64,000 nt of DNA from an uncultured Sphaerochaeta sp. (GTDB lineage Bacteria > Spirochaetota > Spirochaetia > Sphaerochaetales > Sphaerochaetaceae): contig NZ_OY762555.1 in the NCBI RefSeq assembly GCF_963666015.1, positions 2,046,001 to 2,110,000 on the forward strand. Reading direction: 5' to 3'. The stretch's first letter is position 1. Every line of letters starts with the position of its first letter. The notes under the pieces were generated by a model. It was given only the letters and a program-made list of their open reading frames with translations. It searched no databases and was not told the origin of the DNA. The position numbers were made by a program, and so were the translations under genes. Below, piece after piece: positions 52,422 to 61,390 of this stretch.

Positions 52422-53843
52422 TTACCGCTTACCATTTGTTAAGTCCCTCTTCAATTTTACAATGGTGTTTGCAAACGATTCATCCCCTTTCATCAAGGAC
52501 TCAATCCGGTCATGTGCATGCATGACAGTAGTGTGGTCCCTGCCTCCAAATTCAGTACCGATTTCCGTAGTGGAGTATTCGGTAATATCCCTTGCCAGGA
52601 ACATGGCAATCTGTCTTGGTTGTATGAGTGATTTATTCTTCTTTTTACCCTTAATCTCAAAGCTGCTTACGTTGAAGTACTCTCCCACTACCTTGATGAT
52701 GGTATCAATTGAGAGAGTCTGGTTTGAATTGGCGGCCAAGGAGGGGAGAATACCAAGGAGTTCCCGTGCCTTGTCAAATGAGATTTCCTGTCCAAGTAGT
52801 TCGCTATAGGCAATAAGCTTGGTAAGTGATGATTCAAGATCCCTTACATTGGTACATACATTGGTTGCTATGTAGTTGAGAATCTCCTCGCTCATTGAAC
52901 CGCCTCTTTCCACAAGTTTTTTCTTAAGGATTGCCATTCTTGTTTCATAGTTTGGTGGTTGCAGATCTACGTTCAACCCTCTCTCAAACCTGGAGCTTAG
53001 GCGATCGGTTATGTTTTTCAGCTCACTGATTGGTCGGTCACAGGTGAATACCATCTGTTTTTTTGACTCGTACAGGTTGTTGAATGTATGGAACAGTTCT
53101 TCCTGTGTGCTGTCCTTTCCTTGCAGGAAGTGTATGTCATCGATGAGCAGCACATCCACTTTACGGAACTTGTTCTTGAACTGTTGTGTTCTTTGTGAAC
53201 CGATTGATTCAATGAATTCATTGGTAAACATCTCAGCAGTCACATACATAACCTTCAGCTCAGGGGTGTTGTTGATGATATAATTTCCGATGGAGTTCAA
53301 CAGGTGTGTTTTTCCAAGCCCTACACCACCATAGATGAGGCAAGGGTTGTAACTGACTCCTGGGTTCTTTGCAATCGCGAGGCTTGCATTATAGGCAAAT
53401 GCAGAGTTATCACCGATTACGAATGTATGAAACTCATAGGAAGGGTTCAGATTACAATCCTTTTTCATCTTCAAGGTCTTTTCTTCACTGACCTGTGGCT
53501 TTGGTTGGATGGTAACGATGGGGGTTTCCTTTGGTGCTTCCTTGTGTTCTTTTGATGGTTGTTGTATTTGTTCAATTTTTGAACGTGCTACTACCTCAAA
53601 TGCAATATCGATGTCCTCTCCAGTTAGTTCAATCATCGTATTGCGTATCATATCCCTATAACGGGCTATTACTGTGTCAAGAATAAACTGGCTTGCTACA
53701 GCCAATACTACCTTATGACTATCTGATCGTAGGTAGGCAATTCGATTGAACCAGGTATGGTATTCCTGCTCTGGTAGGGTCTCCTTGATACGGGAGACAG
53801 TTTCCTGCCAGAACTCATAGTATATGTTTTGTGCTTCGCTCAT
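52422..53843 (-). CDS. dnaA: Chromosomal replication initiator DnaA
   Basis: 473 residues with all four domains. Domain I is about 1-90. Domain II linker is about 90-140. Domain III AAA+ has Walker A GGVGLGKTHLLN, Walker B VLLIDDIHFLQGKD and the initiator-specific region. Domain IV has the DnaA signature GGRDHTTVMHAHDRI. It opens oriC and recruits the helicase. The ATG at 53843 has no ribosome site and lies 6 nt from the -10, so the message should be leaderless. Confidence 0.98.
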   Translation of the reverse strand: MSEAQNIYYEFWQETVSRIKETLPEQEYHTWFNRIAYLRSDSHKVVLAVASQFILDTVIARYRDMIRNTMIELTGEDIDIAFEVVARSKIEQIQQPSKEHKEAPKETPIVTIQPKPQVSEEKTLKMKKDCNLNPSYEFHTFVIGDNSAFAYNASLAIAKNPGVSYNPCLIYGGVGLGKTHLLNSIGNYIINNTPELKVMYVTAEMFTNEFIESIGSQRTQQFKNKFRKVDVLLIDDIHFLQGKDSTQEELFHTFNNLYESKKQMVFTCDRPISELKNITDRLSSRFERGLNVDLQPPNYETRMAILKKKLVERGGSMSEEILNYIATNVCTNVRDLESSLTKLIAYSELLGQEISFDKARELLGILPSLAANSNQTLSIDTIIKVVGEYFNVSSFEIKGKKKNKSLIQPRQIAMFLARDITEYSTTEIGTEFGGRDHTTVMHAHDRIESLMKGDESFANTIVKLKRDLTNGKR

Positions 53844-53849
53844 GCGGCC

Positions 53850-53878
53850 ATTTTACCTTGTAGTGTCAGACGGTGCAA
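53850..53878 (-). promoter_or_regulatory. dnaA promoter, placed for a leaderless mRNA
   Basis: Minus strand: TTGCAC (53873-53878), 17-nt spacer, TAAAAT (53850-53855), GGCCGC, then the dnaA ATG. No DnaA box overlaps it. Confidence 0.7.
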
Positions 53879-53961
53879 GTATTGTACAGCTAACCGAATC
53901 TGTTGTTTGTAAAATCATGTAATAAAAGAATTAATAAATTGGCTTGAATTCGTGTGCAAGC

Positions 53962-53990
53962 TTGCAACTCCCCCATAATTTTGGTATACT
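53962..53990 (+). promoter_or_regulatory. gyrB promoter with palindrome over the -35
   Basis: TTGCAA (53962-53967), 17-nt spacer, TATACT (53985-53990). A perfect 12-bp palindrome TGCAAGCTTGCA (53955-53966) covers the -35. Start near 53997; the leader is AT-rich and ends in AAGGA (54031-54035). Confidence 0.75.
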
Positions 53991-54042
53991 TGATAAGAAT
54001 TGATACATGTATTTTTTTTATTATTACATAAGGATATAACGA

Positions 54043-56076
54043 ATGAATGAAGGGAGCTTTGACAACGTAACGTTGGAGCCATCCTTGCACATTGACGGTG
54101 TAGAGATGGCTTCCGTTTCCCATGGTTATTCTGCCGGGAGTATTCAGGTCCTCAAGGGTCTTGAGGCTGTTCGAAAACGACCTGGTATGTATATTGGATC
54201 CACAGGAACTGAAGGTTTGCATCATCTCGTATACGAGGTGGTTGATAACAGCATTGATGAAGCGATGGCCGGCTACTGTTCAGAAATCCGGGTTTACCTC
54301 GATATCGATAACGAGGGCAGGCAGATTTGTACGGTAGAAGACAATGGCCGCGGTATTCCTGTTGATCCGCATCCAATTGAGAAGAAAAGCTCACTGGAAA
54401 TTGCACTCACCCAATTGCATGCCGGAGGCAAGTTCGACAAGAACTCCTACAAGGTTTCAGGTGGGTTACATGGAGTGGGTGTCTCCTGTGTGAATGCCCT
54501 TTCTATCTGGATGGAGGTAACTATCTATCGGGATGGGGGAATATATCGACAGCTTTACAGCTGCGGATTGCCCAAGACTGAAGTACTTCGTATTGGGGAT
54601 ACCGACCGCAGTGGCACTGTAGTGAAATTCTCCCCTGACTACTCCATCATGGAGCAGAATACGTTCAATTATGAAGTGTTGGTCAACCGATTTAGGGAGC
54701 TTTCCTTCCTGAATAAAGGTGTATCAATCTCACTCTCTGATCGCAGGGGTGATGCGGTAAAAGAACAAGTATTCCACTCAGAAGGTGGTATTTCCCACTT
54801 TGTAAGTTACCTTAACGAATTTAAGCGGGTTCTCGTTGATCCTCCTATCTCAATCGAGGGAGAAAGGGATAATATCAAGGTGGAGATAGGGTTGCAATAC
54901 AATGATAAGTATGATGAAAAGGTGCTTACCTTTGTCAACAATATCAACACCCGTGAGGGTGGTACCCACCTCACCGGTTTCAGAACCGGTCTGAGCCGTG
55001 TTATTAACGTTCAGTTGCAGAAGAACCCTAAACTCTTAAAAAAGTACGAGGAAAAACTCGAGCAGAGTGACATCTCAGAAGGTTTGACTGCTGTTATTTC
55101 TGTCAAGGTTCCTGAACCCCAGTTTGAGGGGCAGACCAAGATGAAATTGGGCAACTCTGCGGTAACCGGCGTTGTTTTCTCCATGGTATATGAGAAGCTG
55201 GGAAACTATTTTGATGAGTTCCCTGCCCAGACGGAAACCATTCTGCAGAAGATCATCAGTGCAGCCCTTGGAAGGGTTGCCGCCCGTAAGGCACGAGAGC
55301 AGATCAGGAAGAAGAGTGAGGGCGGTGGACTGCCGGGAAAACTGGCAGACTGTTCTGAAAAGGATCCTGCAAAATGTGAGGTATTCATTGTTGAGGGTGA
55401 CTCAGCAGGTGGTTCCGCAAAACAGGGACGTGACCGTAAATTCCAGGCAATTCTTCCTCTCTGGGGTAAGATGCTCAATGTTGAGAAAGCCCAGGAGTTC
55501 AAGGTACTTGGAAATGATAAGCTACAGCCGGTTATTTCCTCTATTGGTGCCGGTATTACTCGGTACAACAATATGGGGAAGGATGAAGATTTCGATAATG
55601 ATGTGACCTTCGACCTCTCTAAAACGAGATATCACAAGATTATCATCATGGCAGACGCAGACGTTGATGGATCACATATCAGGACATTGTTGCTGACGTT
55701 CTTCTTTAGGTATATGAGACCTCTCATTGAAGCCGGGTATATCTACTTTGCAATGCCTCCCTTGTACAAGATCACCATAGGGAAGAAGGTTTTCTATGCC
55801 TATGATGAGGAAGCGAGGACCAAGATTCTCGAGGAACACAATGTAAGAGATGAGAACAAGGTCGGGCTCCAACGGTACAAAGGTCTTGGTGAGATGAACC
55901 CTGACCAGCTTTGGGAAACGACCATGAATCCTGAGACACGCATGATCAGCCAGATCTCTCTTGAAGATGCAGAGGAAGCTGATAGGGTCTTCAGTATGCT
56001 CATGGGTGAAGAAGTTGAGCCACGAAGGGCTTTCATTGACGCAAATGCCGTCTATGTTTCGAATTTGGATATCTAG
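54043..56076 (+). CDS. gyrB: DNA gyrase subunit B
   Basis: 677 residues: an N-terminal extension of about 25 residues, then the GHKL ATPase (VDNSIDEAMAGY, EDNGRGIPVD, GGLHGVGVSCVNAL), the transducer domain and the TOPRIM domain (VEGDSAGGSAKQGRDR, DADVDGSHIR). It lacks the extra DNA-binding insertion of enterobacterial GyrB, like most bacteria. AAGGA precedes the ATG at 54043; a second ATG at 54106 would shorten the extension. Confidence 0.98.
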   Translation: MNEGSFDNVTLEPSLHIDGVEMASVSHGYSAGSIQVLKGLEAVRKRPGMYIGSTGTEGLHHLVYEVVDNSIDEAMAGYCSEIRVYLDIDNEGRQICTVEDNGRGIPVDPHPIEKKSSLEIALTQLHAGGKFDKNSYKVSGGLHGVGVSCVNALSIWMEVTIYRDGGIYRQLYSCGLPKTEVLRIGDTDRSGTVVKFSPDYSIMEQNTFNYEVLVNRFRELSFLNKGVSISLSDRRGDAVKEQVFHSEGGISHFVSYLNEFKRVLVDPPISIEGERDNIKVEIGLQYNDKYDEKVLTFVNNINTREGGTHLTGFRTGLSRVINVQLQKNPKLLKKYEEKLEQSDISEGLTAVISVKVPEPQFEGQTKMKLGNSAVTGVVFSMVYEKLGNYFDEFPAQTETILQKIISAALGRVAARKAREQIRKKSEGGGLPGKLADCSEKDPAKCEVFIVEGDSAGGSAKQGRDRKFQAILPLWGKMLNVEKAQEFKVLGNDKLQPVISSIGAGITRYNNMGKDEDFDNDVTFDLSKTRYHKIIIMADADVDGSHIRTLLLTFFFRYMRPLIEAGYIYFAMPPLYKITIGKKVFYAYDEEARTKILEEHNVRDENKVGLQRYKGLGEMNPDQLWETTMNPETRMISQISLEDAEEADRVFSMLMGEEVEPRRAFIDANAVYVSNLDI

Positions 56077-56091
56077 TATAAGGACATAATC

Positions 56092-58644
56092 GTGGAAGAA
56101 GTAAACGAAAATAGGACAATAATTGTAGACGTGGCAAAGGAGATGCGAACCTCGTATCTCAACTATGCCATGTCCGTCATTGTCAGCAGGGCCCTCCCTG
56201 ATGTGCGTGACGGTCTCAAGCCGGTCCACAGAAGAATCCTCTTTGATATGTATGAGATGGGGCTGAGAGCCAACTCCTCATATAAGAAATGTGCTCGTAT
56301 TGTTGGTGATGTACTTGGTAAGTACCATCCCCATGGGGATGGATCTGTATACGATGCATTGGTACGTCTCGCACAGGATTTCTCCTTACGCTACCCAGTG
56401 GTAAACCCCCAGGGTAACTTTGGGTCCATTGATGGTGACCCGGCAGCAGCAATGCGATATACCGAGGCTAAGATGAGCCGAATCGGTGAAGAGATGTTGC
56501 AGGATATCCAGAAGGAAACTGTTGATTTCGGCCCCAACTATGATGACTCGATGACCGAGCCTCTTGTGCTACCTGGTTCCTTCCCCTTCCTGTTGGCAAA
56601 CGGGAGTAGTGGAATTGCCGTTGGTATGGCCACCAATATGGCTCCTCACAACTTGCAGGAAATCTCTGACGCCATCTGTGCGGTCATTGAAAATCCTGAT
56701 ATCACGCTCGATGAGTTGATGGAGCATATCAAGGGACCTGATTTCCCTTCAGGTGGGGTTATCTGTGGTATGCAGGGTATCAAGGATGCCTTTTCTACCG
56801 GCCGTGGTAAGATTGTTATGCGTTCGGTGTATGAGATCGAGGAGAGTGACCGTGGTCATGACCAGATTGTCTTCACCGAGATTCCCTACCAGGTCAATAA
56901 AGCTGATCTGGTGAAGAAGATTGATGACCTCCGAAAGGATGGCGCAATCCCTATGATCAGTACAATACGCGACGAGTCCGACCGTAACGGTATCAGGATT
57001 GTGGTGGAGCTGAAGATGGGATCCGAGCCGATGGTGGTGCTCAACCAGTTATTCAGTCGCACTGCCCTACAGTCAAATTTCAATGTCAACAATCTTGCAC
57101 TGGTGAAGGGAAGGCCTCAGTTGCTCACGCTCAAGGAGATGTTGCTCTATTACATTGAGCATCGAACCGAGGTGGTAATAAGGCGGACAAGGTATGATTT
57201 GCGCAAGGCACAAGAGCGTGCACATATCCTCAGGGGCTTGAAAATTGGTCTTGATAACATTGATGAGGTAATCAAGATCATCAAGGAGTCTGATGATAAC
57301 ACGATAGCTGCAAATCGTCTCGTTGAACGGTTTGGTTTGGATGATATCCAAGCGCAGGCGATTATCGACATGAAACTTGGTCGCTTGAGTCATCTTGAGA
57401 CTTCCAAGATATTGGATGAATTGGGAGAGCTTGAACAGAAGATAGCCTACTATCAGGACTTGCTTGCTGACGACCAGAAGATATTGGACGTTGTCAAATC
57501 TGAAGTTCGCTCCCTTCCCTCCTCTCTTGTTCCAAAAGACCGTAGACTTACTAGAATTGCTCGAGAAGAATTGGGGCAGGCAACAGATGAGGATTTCATC
57601 AAGGAAGAATCAGTCGTTGTATTGATCAGCAACAAGGGCTTTGCAAAGCGAATTCCTGTCGAGGAGTATGATGCTCACGGACGTGCAGGCAAGGGAACCA
57701 GGACAACCAAGCTGCAGGACGGCGATTTCGTCGACCATATGTTTGTTGCTTCAACCCATGAATATGTAATGTTCGTCAGTAATGCAGGTAAGGCTTACTA
57801 TATCAAGGGATTCCAAATTCCTGAAGCTACCAAGACTGCAAAGGGGACCAGTATTAAGAATATTCTTCAACTGGAAACCACCGAGAAGATCACTTCGATC
57901 ATTGCATTCAAGGAATTCAGTGAAGATAAATACCTGATGATGGCTACCCGTCAGGGTGTTGTGAAAAAGGTATCGTTGTCCAACTTCATGAATGCAAGAG
58001 TTCGTGGTATCAGGGCCTTGTTCCTTGATGAAGGTGATGAGCTGTTGAGTTGTGACCTGGTTGAGGAAGGTGATGAAGTAATGTTGATCACCAAGAATGG
58101 TCGTGGGCTCAGGTTCCGTCAGAGTGATGTACGAGCAATGGGAAGAGCTAGTCGTGGTGTTCGCGGTATCCGCCTGATTGGAGATGACCAGGTTGCTGGA
58201 CTGTTGAAGGTAGATGATTCCCATAGAATTCTCATGATTACTGAAAATGGGCAGGGCAAACAGGTAACCTTTGATAGCTTTAATGTGCATGGTAGAGGAA
58301 CACAAGGACAGAAGATCTTCCGTCTTGGAACTAAGGCCACCTTTATAGTGGGTGTGCTGAGTGTGAACGACGATAATGATGTTGTGTGTGTCACCATGAT
58401 GGGACAGACACTGAGAGTTCATTGTGATGCAATCTCTGTACAAGGGAGAAATGCTGCCGGAGTTCGTGTGGTATCGATGAAGTGGAAGAACGACTCCATC
58501 GTGGCCATTGCTTCTACTGAGAAAGATGAAGAGGAAGAAGTAGAGATTCCTGAAGCACCAAATCCAGAGGATGTGGTACAAGACGAGGATGTTGATGATG
58601 ATGAATCTGATGATGTGGTAATTGACGATTCAGATAACGAATAA
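56092..58644 (+). CDS. gyrA: DNA gyrase subunit A
   Basis: 850 residues. The breakage-reunion domain has catalytic Tyr123 ([10 protein letters not shown]) and the quinolone region [15 protein letters not shown]. The beta-pinwheel C-terminal domain carries the gyrase box as GRAGKGTRT (about residue 526). The tail is very acidic ([20 protein letters not shown] and following). Start is GTG with AAGGAC upstream, 15 bp after the gyrB stop. Gly84 stands where E. coli has Ser83. Confidence 0.98.
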   Translation: MEEVNENRTIIVDVAKEMRTSYLNYAMSVIVSRALPDVRDGLKPVHRRILFDMYEMGLRANSSYKKCARIVGDVLGKYHPHGDGSVYDALVRLAQDFSLRYPVVNPQGNFGSIDGDPAAAMRYTEAKMSRIGEEMLQDIQKETVDFGPNYDDSMTEPLVLPGSFPFLLANGSSGIAVGMATNMAPHNLQEISDAICAVIENPDITLDELMEHIKGPDFPSGGVICGMQGIKDAFSTGRGKIVMRSVYEIEESDRGHDQIVFTEIPYQVNKADLVKKIDDLRKDGAIPMISTIRDESDRNGIRIVVELKMGSEPMVVLNQLFSRTALQSNFNVNNLALVKGRPQLLTLKEMLLYYIEHRTEVVIRRTRYDLRKAQERAHILRGLKIGLDNIDEVIKIIKESDDNTIAANRLVERFGLDDIQAQAIIDMKLGRLSHLETSKILDELGELEQKIAYYQDLLADDQKILDVVKSEVRSLPSSLVPKDRRLTRIAREELGQATDEDFIKEESVVVLISNKGFAKRIPVEEYDAHGRAGKGTRTTKLQDGDFVDHMFVASTHEYVMFVSNAGKAYYIKGFQIPEATKTAKGTSIKNILQLETTEKITSIIAFKEFSEDKYLMMATRQGVVKKVSLSNFMNARVRGIRALFLDEGDELLSCDLVEEGDEVMLITKNGRGLRFRQSDVRAMGRASRGVRGIRLIGDDQVAGLLKVDDSHRILMITENGQGKQVTFDSFNVHGRGTQGQKIFRLGTKATFIVGVLSVNDDNDVVCVTMMGQTLRVHCDAISVQGRNAAGVRVVSMKWKNDSIVAIASTEKDEEEEVEIPEAPNPEDVVQDEDVDDDESDDVVIDDSDNE

Positions 58645-58665
58645 AACATCTGTTAAGTAGTATAG

Positions 58666-58700
58666 TGGGCTGTTTTCCATTGAGAAAACAGCCCATTTTA
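58666..58700 (+). terminator. Terminator of gyrBA
   Basis: Stem TGGGCTGTTTTC / GAGAAAACAGCCCA with a short loop (58666-58695) followed by TTTTATT, 21 bp after the gyrA stop. Confidence 0.95.
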
Positions 58701-58895
58701 TTGCCAAAAATCTACACCATTTCTCACACAAATCTGTATCGTTATATAGAAACATTGATCAAAATACCTGCAAATAGCGCTCTGATTTGCTGTTTTTGGT
58801 ACATTTGGAAAACATTTGAAAATCGAAGGTAAAAAACCAACCAATGCAAATATTACTTGTTCAATCGAAGAGCTTTTCTATGCTAAAACCAGCTA

Positions 58896-58911
58896 CGTTT
58901 CACGTGAAACA
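58896..58911. promoter_or_regulatory. parS site 1
   Basis: CGTTTCACGTGAAACA: perfect 14-bp palindrome GTTTCACGTGAAAC, 15 of 16 bases of the bacterial parS consensus TGTTNCACGTGAAACA. Confidence 0.96.
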
Positions 58912-59023
58912 AAGTATGCTCAATACAAAACTTTGCTGGGTATGCTAGCCTTTAGTAAGCAGAGATTTTATGAGATAGGGTAGGGGAGAGTGCTTTCTGA
59001 CTTATGTTGTCCTGCGCATCTGA

Positions 59024-59039
59024 TGTTTCACGTGAAACC
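59024..59039. promoter_or_regulatory. parS site 2
   Basis: TGTTTCACGTGAAACC: the complete palindromic core, one flanking mismatch. Confidence 0.96.
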
Positions 59040-59200
59040 TTTAGTAGAAGGAATTGGAAACTGGATGGTAGTACAAGAGCACACTAGGTAATACGATACA
59101 TCCATTGGTAGTTTTTTCTCGTTTTCGGAGCCTGATAAATACCTGAAGTGTTAGCTCAATGGCTTGGATATGTTTGGAAACAGGTAATGCCTTTTTTGAT

Positions 59201-59216
59201 TGTTTCACGTGAAATC
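59201..59216. promoter_or_regulatory. parS site 3 (one core mismatch)
   Basis: TGTTTCACGTGAAATC: the core has one changed base (AAAT for AAAC), so binding may be weaker. Confidence 0.88.
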
Positions 59217-59292
59217 TCGATCAGGCAAATTGAATTAGGTGTGCTATATACTTGAATAATAGAATAGGGCAAAAAAATACGTTCCACGCAAA

Positions 59293-59308
59293 TGTTTCAC
59301 GTGAAACG
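59293..59308. promoter_or_regulatory. parS site 4
   Basis: TGTTTCACGTGAAACG: complete core palindrome, 24 bp before the nfu stop. Confidence 0.96.
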
Positions 59309-59331
59309 CATCATACTTGAATCTCTGAATA

Positions 59332-59562
59332 CTATAAATCTGGGCTATTTACCACAGTTAGATTCGGATCTACAAAGTTGCGAAGGTAGCGTTCTACACC
59401 ACCTTTCAGGGTCATTTGGGACATAGGGCAACCAGCACATGCGCCAACAAGACGAACAGTTACATCATTGCCAACCAAACTGATGAACTCAATATCTCCA
59501 CCGTCATTTTGCAAAGAGGGCCTAATGTCCTCAAGTGCCTTTTTGACTTTATCTTCTATCAT
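59332..59562 (-). CDS. NifU-like (Nfu) iron-sulfur scaffold/carrier
   Basis: 76 residues, a single NFU domain with IRPSLQNDGGDIEFI and the cluster-binding CAGCPMSQMTLKGGVE. It carries [4Fe-4S] clusters to apoproteins; the window encodes several clients (serine dehydratase, NIL-ferredoxin, NrdG, Nth). Start at 59562 has GGAGG at 8 nt; the ATG at 59577 overlaps that site and is not used. Promoter on the minus strand: TTGACC (59612-59617), 17 nt, TATCTT (59589-59594). Confidence 0.93.
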   Translation of the reverse strand: MIEDKVKKALEDIRPSLQNDGGDIEFISLVGNDVTVRLVGACAGCPMSQMTLKGGVERYLRNFVDPNLTVVNSPDL

Positions 59563-59580
59563 ATAAGTATCCTCCATACA

Positions 59581-59617
59581 GTATCTTGAAGATACTATAC
59601 AGATGAAGAAGGGTCAA
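59581..59617 (-). promoter_or_regulatory. nfu promoter with perfect palindrome
   Basis: TTGACC (59612-59617), 17-nt spacer, TATCTT (59589-59594). A perfect palindrome GTATCTT-G-AAGATAC (59581-59595) covers the -10 and the expected start, an operator candidate. Confidence 0.65.
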
Positions 59618-59634
59618 GTTAACAACCTTATTGG

Positions 59635-59663
59635 GTGACATGAATGAATTTATTACGTATAGT
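59635..59663 (+). promoter_or_regulatory. parA promoter, placed for a leaderless mRNA
   Basis: GTGACA (59635-59640), 17-nt spacer, TATAGT (59658-59663), 7 nt, ATG at 59671. No ribosome site is present. Confidence 0.65.
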
Positions 59664-59670
59664 GATTAAC

Positions 59671-60441
59671 ATGAGTGCACAAACAATACTGTTTTTGAAC
59701 CAAAAAGGTGGAGTAGGTAAAACTACCTCAGCAGTCAACTTGGGAGCTGCGTTGGCGGGGCAGGGTAAGAAGGTCCTGTTGATCGACTTGGATGCCCAGG
59801 GAAATCTCACCAGTGCAACCTCCATCGACGGGAGGCAACCTGGTATCTATGAGGTAATAGCTGGTCAGCTTCCCGCTGTGGAAGCGATTCAGCAGACCCC
59901 TGTCAAGAATCTCTACGCCATACCCAGTAATATCAACATGGCTGGTTTGAATATTGAGCTGGTTGAGGAGGAAGAGAGAGAGCTTTTTATTAAACGAGCC
60001 CTTACATCCTTGGAGGATTCCTGGGAGTATATCCTTGCAGATTGTCCACCATCACTTGGATTGGTCACGGTCAATGCAATGGCATGGGCCAAGAAAGTGA
60101 TCATTCCAATGCAATGTGAATACTTGGCGATGGAGGGGTTAAGCTTATTAACAAGAACCGTGGGGAATATAAAGAAATCAATTAATCCTGATCTTGAAGT
60201 ACTAGGAATTCTATTTACTATGTATAGCAAGCGTACTAATCTGGCTAAGGAAGTAGTTGAAGATGTGAGTTCCTTTTTTCCACAGTTGGTCTTCAAGACT
60301 ATGATTCCCAGAAATATCCGACTTGCAGAAGCCCCTTCCCATGGACTACCGATTACAGTATACGATGGCTCAAGCAGTGGGGCAAAAGCATATAAGGCAT
60401 TAGCCAAGGAGGTTACAAAACGTGTCGCAAGAAACCAATAA
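59671..60441 (+). CDS. parA: Chromosome-partitioning ATPase ParA (Soj)
   Basis: 256 residues from the ATG at 59671 (MSAQTILFLNQKGGVG). Deviant Walker A KGGVGKTTSAVNLG with the signature Lys, Walker A' LLIDLDAQGN, and Walker B ILADCPPSLG. It forms nucleoid-bound dimers that move parS-ParB complexes. A longer frame starts at 59644 but lies within the promoter. It overlaps parB by 20 bp. Confidence 0.96.
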   Translation: MSAQTILFLNQKGGVGKTTSAVNLGAALAGQGKKVLLIDLDAQGNLTSATSIDGRQPGIYEVIAGQLPAVEAIQQTPVKNLYAIPSNINMAGLNIELVEEEERELFIKRALTSLEDSWEYILADCPPSLGLVTVNAMAWAKKVIIPMQCEYLAMEGLSLLTRTVGNIKKSINPDLEVLGILFTMYSKRTNLAKEVVEDVSSFFPQLVFKTMIPRNIRLAEAPSHGLPITVYDGSSSGAKAYKALAKEVTKRVARNQ

Positions 60442-61372
60442 GAAACATGGATTGGGGAAAGGAATAGGTTCCTTGATGCAAGACTATTCATTCGATTCAG
60501 TTTTGGACTCCGCTCTTGGCTTAGCCTCATCAAAACCAGATGCAGAAAAAGGACAACGTGTACTTGAGGTCCCTGTTGAACAAATTCGTGCAAATCCAAA
60601 CCAGCCAAGAAAAGATTTTAACCAAGAAGCACTGGAAGAATTGAGCCAATCGATCCAACGAGAAGGTGTATTGCAGCCTATCCTGGTAGAGGAGATTGCA
60701 CCCGGGTTATATAGTATTGTTGCAGGCGAGAGACGATTTCGGGCAGCAAAAATCGCCGGACTTGAGCGGATGCCGGTACTGGTGAAAGATTTCACCCAGA
60801 TGCAACGATTGGAAGTTTCTCTCATAGAGAATATTCAGAGAGAGAGCCTAAATCCTATTGAAGAAGCGAAGGCGTATGCTTACCTTATTCAAGAAGCAGG
60901 GATAACCCAAGAGGAGCTGGCAAAGCGATTGGGAAAAAACAGGTCCACCATTAGTAATAGCATTCGGTTATTACAGTTGAGCTCCTCCATGCAGCAGGAT
61001 TTATTGAACGGAAAATTTTCTGCGGGTCAGGCGAGAGCAATCCTTTCCGTGGTGAATCCTGCTGACAGGGAAATTCTTTATCGTACAGTATTGGAGAAGG
61101 ATCTTTCAGTACGAGCAACGGAACAGTTGGCTTCCCAGTTCAATATGGGCAAACGTGCTGCATATCAAAAGAAGAAACGAGCCAAGAAGAGTCTGGCGAA
61201 AGCTCCAGAGATTATTGCAATCGAAGATAAATTCCTGCATGCAGTAGGATCGCAGGTGGAGATTAAAGGATCCCTGGAAAAAGGAAAGATTGAGATTCCC
61301 TTTACCAGTAGTGAAGAATTGGAAAGACTGTATCAGTTGCTGATGCCAAATCAGGGACTGTTTGAACTATAA
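60422..61372 (+). CDS. parB: Chromosome-partitioning protein ParB (Spo0J)
   Basis: 316 residues from a GTG with AAGGAGG 8 nt upstream. The N-terminal CTP-binding domain has IRANPNQPRKDF and AGERRFRAAK, the HTH domain has EELAKRLGKNRSTISNSIRL, and the C-terminal dimer domain ends the chain. It loads as a CTP-dependent clamp at parS; four sites lie 1.1-1.5 kb upstream. Confidence 0.97.
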   Translation: MSQETNKKHGLGKGIGSLMQDYSFDSVLDSALGLASSKPDAEKGQRVLEVPVEQIRANPNQPRKDFNQEALEELSQSIQREGVLQPILVEEIAPGLYSIVAGERRFRAAKIAGLERMPVLVKDFTQMQRLEVSLIENIQRESLNPIEEAKAYAYLIQEAGITQEELAKRLGKNRSTISNSIRLLQLSSSMQQDLLNGKFSAGQARAILSVVNPADREILYRTVLEKDLSVRATEQLASQFNMGKRAAYQKKKRAKKSLAKAPEIIAIEDKFLHAVGSQVEIKGSLEKGKIEIPFTSSEELERLYQLLMPNQGLFEL

Positions 61373-61390
61373 GAAAAGTAAGGAGATACA

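Larger units (their letters stand above)
58701..59331. other. Gene-free centromere-like region with four parS sites
   Basis: About 630 bp without a supportable gene between the gyrA terminator and nfu, low in GC. Its only recognised content is four parS sites, listed separately, plus a degenerate half-like copy GTTCCACGCAAAT near 59281. It lies about 5-7 kb from oriC, just left of parAB, as expected for a ParB loading zone. Confidence 0.85.

Noticed and set aside
53879..53961. Origin in the dnaA-gyrB intergenic region
   Set aside because: The region is AT-rich but has no DnaA box; the boxes and trio tract are on the other side of dnaA.
57751..58581. 276-codon open frame on the minus strand opposite gyrA
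   Set aside because: It mirrors a conserved gene, has no ribosome site or recognisable domain and is explained by codon bias of gyrA.
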